64,000 nt of DNA, taken from Tepidibacter aestuarii (GTDB lineage: Bacteria > Bacillota > Clostridia > Peptostreptococcales > Peptostreptococcaceae). Location: NCBI RefSeq assembly GCF_934924865.1, contig NZ_OW235315.1, forward strand, positions 1,550,001-1,614,000, read 5' to 3'. Below, piece after piece: positions 36,240 to 43,566 of this stretch. The translations under genes and the position numbers were made by a program. A model generated the notes under the pieces. That model had not been told where the DNA came from. It was given only the letters and a program-made list of their open reading frames with translations, and ran no database searches. The stretch's first letter is position 1. Each line of letters opens with the position of its first letter.

Positions 36240-36575
36240 ATGCATATAATAATTAGCTTAGCAAAATGGTTATTAACACTACATCAATTAGTATGGTTTG
36301 TAGTTGGAGGACTGATATGTTCTTCAATAGCATATTTTTATATGAAATTAAAGCAGGATAATAAAATTAACAAATTGAATTTTACATCTATATTATTATC
36401 AGCATGCACTTTTTCATTTACGATATTATGGACATATGATTCATATGTAGAAAATGAAGTTAGAGCAGCTAATATGGGACTATTAGTATTTGGAGGATTA
36501 GCAGTAGTTTTTGCAATACTTGGATATAGATTCACACAGAAAAATGATGTAAGTAAAGTGGAGATAAAACATTAG
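36240..36575 (+). CDS. rdhB: RdhB membrane anchor, copy 3
   Basis: 111 aa, three TM helices, with the YDSYVENEVRAAN segment between helices 2 and 3 identical to the other copies. Substitutions cluster in helices 1 and 2 (VVGGLICSSIAYFYMK; SILLSACTFSFTILW). GGGGGA before ATG, 15 nt after rdhA. Ends tatA-rdhA-rdhB module 3. Confidence 0.92.
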   Translation: MHIIISLAKWLLTLHQLVWFVVGGLICSSIAYFYMKLKQDNKINKLNFTSILLSACTFSFTILWTYDSYVENEVRAANMGLLVFGGLAVVFAILGYRFTQKNDVSKVEIKH

Positions 36576-36606
36576 AAGTGGAAGAAAATATCATTTATAA
36601 TTAAAT

Positions 36607-36664
36607 AATAATATAAAAATCCCCTTGTTATATACGTATATAACAAGGGGATTTTTATATTATT
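36607..36664. terminator. 58-bp perfect palindromic terminator of module 3
   Basis: AATATAAAAATCCCCTTG...CAAGGGGATTTTTATATT, same design as the palindrome at 33022 with compensating base changes. No convergent regulator follows here, which suggests that a regulator gene was lost. Confidence 0.92.
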
Positions 36665-36745
36665 TGTTCTGACCTGGTATCAATGTAATTTAAAATATAA
36701 ACATATAGGGATGAAGCAAATCACATGTTAGATAGGAGCTACTGA

Positions 36746-36785
36746 TTGACACTAGTCAACAAATATTGTATGTAGACAGGATAAT
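36746..36785 (+). promoter_or_regulatory. Dyad operator and -10 for rdhC-2
   Basis: TTGACACTAGTCAA (36746-36759, centre 36752.5), then CAAATATTGTAT and the -10 GATAAT (36780-36785) at 27.5 bp. The -35 position reads CAACAA. Remainder of the 444-bp gap to rdhC-2: no supported ORF. Confidence 0.7.
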
Positions 36786-37019
36786 ATATAAAATAATATT
36801 GCAAAATGCTATTAAAAATATAAATAGGGTAAAATGACGCCAAAGAGGTTGATTATTTAACAAAAAATAAAAGGAAGGATAATATAACAAACATGAGTTT
36901 TTTGGGTGATTTACCATTTATAATTAAAAATAATAATATCATAAATTTTTAATTAAATAATTATATGAGATTTTATGTTTTTAAACACATATATGTCATA
37001 GTATTCATTGGAGGTAATT

Positions 37020-38243
37020 ATGAGAAAAAGATGGACTATTAGGGAGTTGTACTTAGGATTTTTAGCTATTTCATTATTTATATTTGGTGGTTATACCTTA
37101 TTTTTTAGCCATGAAGCTGAGGACTATTCATCTAAAATATATAAAATAAATCCCAATATTATTAAAACAGAACAAATAAATCAATCACCATTGACTTTTA
37201 AAACATACACAAAAGATGATCCTAATCAATTTTATTTTATAACTTTTACAGAATCGGTCGGATATCAGTCGACTATAGAAGTTATGAGCATAATTAGTAA
37301 AGAAGGAAATATAAAACAAGTAGAGGTTACAAAGGAAGGAGAAACGCCCGCTTTTTTTGATAAAATTGAATCAAGTAAATTTAATGAAAAATTTGTAGGG
37401 TTATCAATTTTTGAACCTATTTATATTGATAATGCTACAGGTTATGCGGGAAGTAGTGATGGAATAGATACAAACAATAAAGTTGATGCTGTTAGTGGTT
37501 CGACGATTTCATCTGCTGCTATAGCCAAAGCTGTTAATGATGGGACAACTATTGTGGCAAGTAAATATTTCGATGAGAATGTTGTTAATCCATTTTATAA
37601 AATGGCATTTGGATTAAATGAATTAGCTCTTTTATTAGTTTATATAATTGCTGCTTTAAGTGTTTATATCAAGTCAATTAATAGATATCGTAAATGGATT
37701 TTATTGTATACAGCTATAGTAATTGGTTTTAAATTTAATAAGTTTGTAACGTTTGGTATGTTACACTCATTCTTAAATGGAAATTGCCCAGCAATAAACA
37801 ATGTCTCATGGTATTTATTGATAATAGGTACAACTGGGCTTATCTTAGTTACAGGTAAAAATTTATATTGCTTGTGGATTTGTCCATTTGGAGCGACACA
37901 AGAAGTTATATTAAAATTTGGTGGACTAAAGCAGATTAAGTTAAATCCTAAGCTTGTAAAATTATTTAGATTAATACCACCGACATTAGCTTATTTAGCC
38001 TTGATGATTGTATTTTACACTAATGAAACTCAAACACTAGCATATGATCCATTTGGAGCCATATTTAATTTGACGGCATTACCAATTATGTGGATGAGCT
38101 TACCAATACTTATTTTTATAAGTTTATTCCAATATCGTTTTTATTGTACTTATTTCTGTCCTGTAGGATTAATACTTAATTTAATAGCAAAATTAAGAAA
38201 CAAAGGAGTTAAGTTATGGAAAAAAGAGAAAGTAGAAGCATAG
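37020..38243 (+). CDS. rdhC: RdhC/PceC-type membrane flavoprotein, copy 2
   Basis: 407 aa, about 85% identical by eye to copy 1. The N-terminal TM, FMN domain with SGST flavinylation motif, multi-TM part and both CxxxCP motifs (CLWICP, CTYFCP) are all retained. GGAGG 6 nt before ATG 37020. It is not followed by tatA-rdhA but by the microprotein and a broken rdhT, so this is an rdhC-only transcription unit with its own operator. It could serve RdhA-3 and RdhA-5, whose operons have no rdhC. Confidence 0.92.
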   Translation: MRKRWTIRELYLGFLAISLFIFGGYTLFFSHEAEDYSSKIYKINPNIIKTEQINQSPLTFKTYTKDDPNQFYFITFTESVGYQSTIEVMSIISKEGNIKQVEVTKEGETPAFFDKIESSKFNEKFVGLSIFEPIYIDNATGYAGSSDGIDTNNKVDAVSGSTISSAAIAKAVNDGTTIVASKYFDENVVNPFYKMAFGLNELALLLVYIIAALSVYIKSINRYRKWILLYTAIVIGFKFNKFVTFGMLHSFLNGNCPAINNVSWYLLIIGTTGLILVTGKNLYCLWICPFGATQEVILKFGGLKQIKLNPKLVKLFRLIPPTLAYLALMIVFYTNETQTLAYDPFGAIFNLTALPIMWMSLPILIFISLFQYRFYCTYFCPVGLILNLIAKLRNKGVKLWKKEKVEA

Positions 38244-38338
38244 TAGTGAAAGATATAGTTTTAAGTTCTTTTATTTTATTGATAATGGTATTTCAAATTA
38301 TATTAATATTACAAAATGCAGGTTTTATATCATATTAG
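38216..38338 (+). CDS. 40-aa membrane microprotein overlapping rdhC-2
   Basis: ATG 38216 with AAAGGAG 7 nt upstream, overlapping rdhC-2 by 28 nt. MEKRESRSIVVKD, then TM helix (FILLIMVFQIILIL), then QNAGFISY. Exactly 40 residues, as at 28377, with the TM core unchanged and substitutions mostly conservative. Evidence that this is a real coding sequence rather than a shadow. Confidence 0.75.
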   Translation: MEKRESRSIVVKDIVLSSFILLIMVFQIILILQNAGFISY

Positions 38339-38407
38339 AGAGAGCAATAGAGATTTATACAGAAAAGCAAGGAAATAAATAGATAAAACATTAGAGAAGG
38401 TGATGAC

Positions 38408-38720
38408 ATGAAAGTTCAGCTTGGTCAATATAAAGGATTTGGTTTGAAAAGACCAGATATAAATGTAAAGGATGAAGAAATTAATGAGTATATTGATAAT
38501 ATAAGATAGCAATATAAAATAGAAGTCAAAAAAGAAGGTTCTATTGAAAAAGGTGACTATATTGCCATGGATTATGATGGATACCATGAGGGGTCACATA
38601 TCCCTGCGGTAAGTAAAAAGAATTATCATTTTCGAATTGGACAAAGATTTAGATGTTTTCAATCAGTTATTGTATCAAAAGGTTGTTCATTTTCTTTTAA
38701 AAGAAAATACAACTATATAA
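38408..38720 (+). pseudogene. rdhT: Broken rdhT
   Basis: It begins like the intact rdhT (KVQLGQYKGFGLKRPDINVK) with GAGAAGGTGATG before ATG, but codon 34 is TAG (GAA in the intact gene). After about 80 codons, at IGQRF, a deletion of roughly 570 nt joins out of frame to the last ~20 codons (NQLLYQKVVHFLLKEN), ending TAA 38718-38720. No functional product is expected. The unit therefore depends on the rdhT at 30693. Confidence 0.92.
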
Positions 38721-38727
38721 GTAAATA

Positions 38728-38777
38728 ATAATAAAAATTCCCTGATATCAATCCATATATCAGGGAATTTTTATTAT
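38728..38777. terminator. Bidirectional terminator after broken rdhT
   Basis: AATAAAAATTCCCTGATAT...ATATCAGGGAATTTTTATT, between the pseudogene and convergent regulator 5. Confidence 0.9.
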
Positions 38778-39700
38778 TATTTACTTAAATCTGATGTCAG
38801 TGGAATTTGTTTTAGTTTTTCTAATCTACTTTTAATAAATGTATCCAAATATTCATCGTCAGAATTTTTAATTAAATCATGAAGTGTTAATGCTTTACTA
38901 TACCATACTTTAAAGTCTTTTTCTTTTTTTAAACGATAGTATAATTCACTTTTTAAAAAATATAATTCTCGTAAAAAATTATAGGTGTTGTTTTTTTTAC
39001 AGTAATCAATAGCATAGTTAATATATTTAGATGATTCATCTAATTTAGACATATCAAGACAAGCTGAAATTAAAAACATATAAAACGCAGGGAATATAAC
39101 TCGCGTATGAAGAAATTTGATATTATCCATATATTTTTTTATACTTATTAAGTGATTATATGCTTCTTTTTTTTGGTTATTTAATAAAAGAAAGAAGCCA
39201 TAATTAAACATTATTATAAACTCTATATCAGTAGGATTACTCTCTTTATTATAAGTGAGTTCTAGTATATTTTTCATTGCATCTATTCCACGCTGATAAT
39301 CTTGACTTAGCATGGTGACACTAAGACTTTTAAAAGTTCTAATAATCTGCGTATCATGAATTGATGTTATAGACAATTCTTTTTCTTTTTCATTTATTAA
39401 ATTATAAACACTTTTAAAGTCATGCCTTTCAATATAAAGAAATATTTGGTCTAATAGTTCCTTAACATGTAAAGATGCAGGAGACTCAATTGCCCTAAAT
39501 AAATATTCTGGAGTAATACCTAATTTAGTTGCTATTTGCCGTAATATAACTGAAGTAGGACAACGGCTTCCGTTTTCTATTAAAGTAATGTATGAAGGGG
39601 AACAAATACCATCTGCAAGTTGTTTTTTTGTCATATTATTTTTTTCACGAAGTTCTTTAATATAAGGGCCTATCTCTATATAGTAATCTGTCAATTTCAT
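38777..39700 (-). CDS. XRE-family HTH/TPR regulator 5
   Basis: 307 aa: HTH_3 at residues 10-68 (IKELREKNNMTKKQLADGI, SYITLIENGSRCPTS), then TPR-like helices. The recognition-helix region reads SPSYITLIENGS, where copies 1 and 3 have SVSYITRIENGE and SISYITRIEKGE. This is a change at likely DNA-contacting positions. C-terminal extension LKQIPLTSDLSK. AAGGAGG before ATG. Divergent from tatA-rdhA-rdhB module 5. Confidence 0.85.
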   Translation of the reverse strand: MKLTDYYIEIGPYIKELREKNNMTKKQLADGICSPSYITLIENGSRCPTSVILRQIATKLGITPEYLFRAIESPASLHVKELLDQIFLYIERHDFKSVYNLINEKEKELSITSIHDTQIIRTFKSLSVTMLSQDYQRGIDAMKNILELTYNKESNPTDIEFIIMFNYGFFLLLNNQKKEAYNHLISIKKYMDNIKFLHTRVIFPAFYMFLISACLDMSKLDESSKYINYAIDYCKKNNTYNFLRELYFLKSELYYRLKKEKDFKVWYSKALTLHDLIKNSDDEYLDTFIKSRLEKLKQIPLTSDLSK

Positions 39701-39779
39701 CTCATATCCTCCTTACAATATAGCGTTTTTTGAACGGTTTTCGTCATATTTTTACATTATAATGTATAATCAAGGAAGT

Positions 39780-39855
39780 TTACAATAGTAAAATGATTGA
39801 CAATAGTAAAGCTAGGTAACAATAGTCAACAATTATTGTATAAAAAGGTCATAAT
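39780..39855 (+). promoter_or_regulatory. Three dyad operators and -10 for module 5
   Basis: TTACAATAGTAA (39780-39791), TGACAATAGTAA (39798-39809) and TAACAATAGTCA (39817-39828), spaced 18 and 19 bp. The last extended dyad (39816-39829) is followed by CAATTATTGTAT and the -10 CATAAT (39850-39855), again 27.5 bp from the dyad centre, with CAACAA at the -35 position. Confidence 0.7.
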
Positions 39856-39977
39856 AGATAGAATTGTAGACGGAAACACTTTAGTATTATTTTAACAAAT
39901 AAAAAAATAATTATTATAAAGATTAAATGGAGATAAATCCATTTATATATTTATATCATATTACAGGAGGTGGCATA

Positions 39978-40160
39978 ATGTTTGGAAGATTAGGTGGCAC
40001 AGAATTAATGGTCATTTTAGTAGTTGGATTTTTAATATTTGGTCCTAAAAAATTACCTGAGATAGGGAAGTCTTTTGGAGAAACAATACGTGAATTTAAA
40101 AAATCAGCAAAAGACGCTGAAAATGAAGTAATAGAGGCTAAAGTAGAAGAAAGTAAATAA
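39978..40160 (+). CDS. tatA: TatA paralogue within rdh module 5
   Basis: 60 aa: MFGRLGGTE, TM helix (LMVILVVGFLIF), hinge FGPKKLPEIGKSFGETIREFKKSAKDAE. ATG 39978 has AGGAGGTGG upstream; a longer in-frame ATG at 39927 has no ribosome binding site. First gene of module 5. Confidence 0.92.
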   Translation: MFGRLGGTELMVILVVGFLIFGPKKLPEIGKSFGETIREFKKSAKDAENEVIEAKVEESK

Positions 40161-40205
40161 AAAAATATATAAAATAAATGATTAAATTTTAGGGGAGGAC
40201 TACAT

Positions 40206-41750
40206 ATGAATAGGCGTGAATTTTTAAAAGTAGCTGGAGTTACAACTGCAGTAACAGGAGCTACACTTGCTTCTAAACCAAAAAAAGCATTTGCAGTAGA
40301 ACTTGGAAAGGAACATGATCAATTTCCAAATGAGGTATCTAAAGATGCTAAGAGATTTAGTCAACAAAATCATGTCTTTTTCCGTGCGTTTTGGGATAAG
40401 GAACCAGTGGATGAATTTATAGCAGATAGATTTGGGTATAAGTCATTTACTGAAGTAGGATTAATCTTTGTAAGTCAACATGAAGGAATTAAAGAAGGTA
40501 GAAATGCAGGAAAATTAGGCTTTAGACAAGTTGATAAAGCGTTAGAGCTATCATCTTGGAGTGTAAATGACCATTTTGCTTCGAATAGTCAATTAGGTGT
40601 TCGTAATTCTCTTATTCAAACATATCCTGTTAATCCAGAGACAGGTGAACAAATGAAGGATATGCCTGTTTTAGTTCCTGGTTTATTTTCTTGGGATAAT
40701 TCAAAAGTAGATAAAAAGATTGGAATGGCTAAAAAACAATATAAATTCAAAGATGCAAAGGAAGCTGAACAATGTGTCAAAAAAGCTGCAAAACATTTAG
40801 GAGCAGATTTAGTTGGAATTGCACCATATAATGAAAGTACAAAGAGATGGACATATGAAGATTGGGCAGTTCCAAATGTAAAACCATTTACAATGCCAGA
40901 TGGAACAGTAGAATATTTGCCGTTTGATCCATTTAAATTTGAAAAAGGTGAATATGAAACATTTGGCGTTAAAACAGTAAAATCTGATTTTAAAGGTGAA
41001 GCAGGATTTGAACCAAAATCAGTAATTGTTTTAGCATTTGAAATGGATTATGATGCGCTGAAAACAGCACCAACATTAACAAGTGGTTCAACTGTTGCAC
41101 TTGGGTATTCTCGTATGGCAGAAACAGGACATAAACTAGCTGAATTCTTAAGAAACTTAGGTTATAAAGCAGCTCCGTGTGGAAATGACACAGCTCTATC
41201 AGTTCCACTTGCAATTGAAGCTGGTTTAGGTGAATCAAGTAGAATGGGATTGATAGTTACAGAAAAGTATGGACCTCGTGTCCGTTTAGCTAAAGTCTAT
41301 ACAGACTTAGAAATTCAACCAGATAAACCAATTACATTTGGAGTAAAAGAGTTCTGTAATGTTTGTATGAAGTGTGCTGATGCTTGTCCTGGTAAAGCCA
41401 TTTCTCATGAACCAGCACAAGTAATAAAAGAAGGTATGGAATTTAGTACAGGTAAAGTTACTAAATCAACAATGACAGGAGTCGAAAAATGGTTTGTTAA
41501 TGGAGAAAGATGTCTTTCATTCTGGTCTTATAATGGTGCAGATTGTGGTACATGTATTTCAGTTTGTCCATACAATAAGATTGATGAGTGGCACCATGAT
41601 TTATCAAAATTAATGACATTAACTCCATTTAAACCATTATTACGTTCTCTTGATGAAACGTTTGGATATGGTGGACCAATTGAGCCAGATGAACGTTTGG
41701 AATCAAAATATTTAAAAGATGCTGTAAATGATTTTTGGGATAAACTTTAA
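40206..41750 (+). CDS. rdhA: Reductive dehalogenase catalytic subunit, copy 5
   Basis: 514 aa, the same length as copy 1 and the closest to it (HVFFRAFWDKEPVDEFIADRFGYKSFTE). Tat signal RREFLK with AFA cleavage. Fe-S motifs at C384/C387/C390/C394 and C436/C447/C450/C454. Differences from copy 1 concentrate around residues 75-110 and 285-300 (LKTAPTLTSGSTVALGYS), possibly the substrate pocket. GGGGAGG before ATG. Confidence 0.96.
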   Translation: MNRREFLKVAGVTTAVTGATLASKPKKAFAVELGKEHDQFPNEVSKDAKRFSQQNHVFFRAFWDKEPVDEFIADRFGYKSFTEVGLIFVSQHEGIKEGRNAGKLGFRQVDKALELSSWSVNDHFASNSQLGVRNSLIQTYPVNPETGEQMKDMPVLVPGLFSWDNSKVDKKIGMAKKQYKFKDAKEAEQCVKKAAKHLGADLVGIAPYNESTKRWTYEDWAVPNVKPFTMPDGTVEYLPFDPFKFEKGEYETFGVKTVKSDFKGEAGFEPKSVIVLAFEMDYDALKTAPTLTSGSTVALGYSRMAETGHKLAEFLRNLGYKAAPCGNDTALSVPLAIEAGLGESSRMGLIVTEKYGPRVRLAKVYTDLEIQPDKPITFGVKEFCNVCMKCADACPGKAISHEPAQVIKEGMEFSTGKVTKSTMTGVEKWFVNGERCLSFWSYNGADCGTCISVCPYNKIDEWHHDLSKLMTLTPFKPLLRSLDETFGYGGPIEPDERLESKYLKDAVNDFWDKL

Positions 41751-41768
41751 TAAAAGGGGGCATATATT

Positions 41769-42101
41769 ATGCATATAATAGTTAGCTTATTTAAATGGTT
41801 ATTTACATTACATCAATTGGTATGGTTTTTAGCTGGAGGAATGATGTTCTCTTCACTTACATATTTTTATATGAAATTAAAGAAGGATAACAAAATTAAT
41901 AAACTGAATTCTACATTTATATTACTAGCAGTATGTACTTTTGCATTTACAATATTATGGACATATGATTCATATGTAGAAAATGAAGTTAGAGCAGCTA
42001 ATATGGGATTATTAGTATTTGGAGGATTAGCAGTAGTTTTAGCAATACTTGGATATCGATTTACACAGAATAAAATTGAAGCTGAGGTAAAAGGACATTA
42101 A
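41769..42101 (+). CDS. rdhB: RdhB membrane anchor, copy 5
   Basis: 110 aa, three TM helices with the invariant YDSYVENEVRAANMGLLVFGGLAVV. The C-terminus is shortened (FTQNKIEAEVKGH). AAGGGGG before ATG. Ends the island; no rdhC or rdhT follows. Confidence 0.92.
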   Translation: MHIIVSLFKWLFTLHQLVWFLAGGMMFSSLTYFYMKLKKDNKINKLNSTFILLAVCTFAFTILWTYDSYVENEVRAANMGLLVFGGLAVVLAILGYRFTQNKIEAEVKGH

Positions 42102-42122
42102 TAGTCCTTTTACCTTTTTTTT
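42086..42122 (+). terminator. Terminator of rdh module 5
   Basis: GGTAAAAGGAC-ATTAATA-GTCCTTTTACC followed by eight T, overlapping the rdhB stop. Confidence 0.9.
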
Positions 42123-42240
42123 ATTGATAATTTTAATTTTTGTATGCTTATACATAAAGGTGTTTTTTCATAATCAACAAATTTATATTAATCGGCATAT
42201 ATTATTATAGGAATATAGGTTGAAATTAAGGAGGGAGAAA

Positions 42241-43098
42241 ATGAGTAGAAATTTAGAAGAGTTGCATCCATATGTTAAATACTTAGCTGAAAAGTTTATT
42301 GAAGAATGTAAAAAACAAGGAATATATGTTTTGATATATAGTACTTTTAGAAGTAAAGAAGAACAAGATAAATTATATTCTCAAGTAAGAACTACATCTG
42401 GTAAAAAGGTTATTAATGCAAAAGGGGGGTATTCTTATCACAATTATGGATTAGCTTTTGACTGTGTACCAATAATAAATAACAAGGCTCAATGGAATAG
42501 AATTGATTTATATAATACTATGGGTAAAATAGGAAAAAATTTAGGGCTTGAATGGGGTGGTGACTTTAAAAATATTAAAGAAAGACCCCATTTCCAATGG
42601 ACAGGAGGACTCAGTATAAAAGATTTATTACAAGGTAAAAGACCTGTATCTCAAGTGAATTTAGAATTTGAAAATTCAATAAATAAATTATTTCAAGAAA
42701 ATATAATAAATAGTCCATATTATTGGATTAATAATAAAGAATATAAAACTGAATATGTAAAAAAACTTATATATAAATTTTCTCAGTATTTAGGCATTAA
42801 TAAACTAGAAAATGAATTTACAAATATATTAAACAAATTAAGAGATAAAAAAATAATAGACTCACCAGATTATTGGATTGATAATAAGGAATATAAAACT
42901 GAATATGTGATAGAGCTTATTATTAAATTCGCAAAATATATAGAAGAAAACAATATTGACAGTGAATTTATATCTGCAATAAATAAGTTGGTTAACAGAA
43001 ACATAATAAATAGTCCAGATTATTGGATTAATAATAAAGAATATAAAAATGAGTATGTTAAGGAGTTTATAAAGAAAATTGCAGATAAATTAGGGTAG
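42241..43098 (+). CDS. M15-type peptidoglycan peptidase with three C-terminal repeats
   Basis: 285 aa. Residues 1-130 are a VanY/L,D- or D,D-endopeptidase-like domain: STFRSKEEQDKLY, the zinc pair SYHNYGLAFD and the second His in RPHFQW. The C-terminal part has three ~55-aa repeats, each with I(I/D)SPxYWIxNKEYKxEYVxxLI(Y/I)K, as in cell-wall-binding regions of clostridial and phage endolysins. No signal peptide, so export would need lysis, a holin or another route; a phage-derived lysin is possible. ATG 42241 with GGAGGGAG upstream. Confidence 0.85.
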   Translation: MSRNLEELHPYVKYLAEKFIEECKKQGIYVLIYSTFRSKEEQDKLYSQVRTTSGKKVINAKGGYSYHNYGLAFDCVPIINNKAQWNRIDLYNTMGKIGKNLGLEWGGDFKNIKERPHFQWTGGLSIKDLLQGKRPVSQVNLEFENSINKLFQENIINSPYYWINNKEYKTEYVKKLIYKFSQYLGINKLENEFTNILNKLRDKKIIDSPDYWIDNKEYKTEYVIELIIKFAKYIEENNIDSEFISAINKLVNRNIINSPDYWINNKEYKNEYVKEFIKKIADKLG

Positions 43099-43116
43099 TT
43101 AAACTACCCTAATTTA
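43086..43116. terminator. Bidirectional terminator
   Basis: TAAATTAGGGTAGTT-A-AACTACCCTAATTTA at the end of the peptidase gene, also facing the minus-strand small gene. Confidence 0.85.
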
Positions 43117-43135
43117 CATATTTTACAACTATATA

Positions 43136-43309
43136 TTAGTGATTTTCATTATTATCATTTTTCTTTTCATATGGTTTAGTAGAACCAATTGTATGTCTCT
43201 TTAACTCATTTGGCAAGCTTATTTCATTACCAATTTCTAAATCAAGTTGATGAAAATTTTTTCTTGCCTGAGAATCTTGTATTTTACGAGTTTTCTTATT
43301 TTTAACCAT
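43136..43309 (-). CDS. Small hydrophilic protein (57 aa)
   Basis: Reverse-strand ORF with AAAGGAGG 8-9 nt before ATG. Highly charged, no membrane segment: MVKNKKTRKIQDSQARKNFH, then LDLEIGNEISLPNELKRH and a Lys/Asn tail. The strong ribosome binding site and convergent terminator support expression. No family recognised; spore-core or RNA-binding small proteins look similar in composition. Confidence 0.6.
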   Translation of the reverse strand: MVKNKKTRKIQDSQARKNFHQLDLEIGNEISLPNELKRHTIGSTKPYEKKNDNNENH

Positions 43310-43566
43310 AAATATATCCTCCTTTATTTTAACTTAGTATTAATTTAACCAATATTATAAAAGCTATATTAGAAATTATTGAAAATAAAATTCATAAATT
43401 TAATGAATACATTAAGCTAAAGTTAAGTTTGGATTTTATAATCGCAAAAAAAGACAAATTCACAGAAAATGTAATGTTATTTTACGAAAATGTTGTGATA
43501 TAATGTTAAAAACAGAACTTTATTTGTTTTTATGCTTTATAAAACATACAGAAAGGATAAATCAAT

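Noticed and set aside
25876..42101. Insertion sequences or a transposase that could have carried the rdh island
   Set aside because: No transposase ORF, terminal inverted repeats or attachment-site repeats were found at its borders; the structure is better explained by tandem duplication and deletion.
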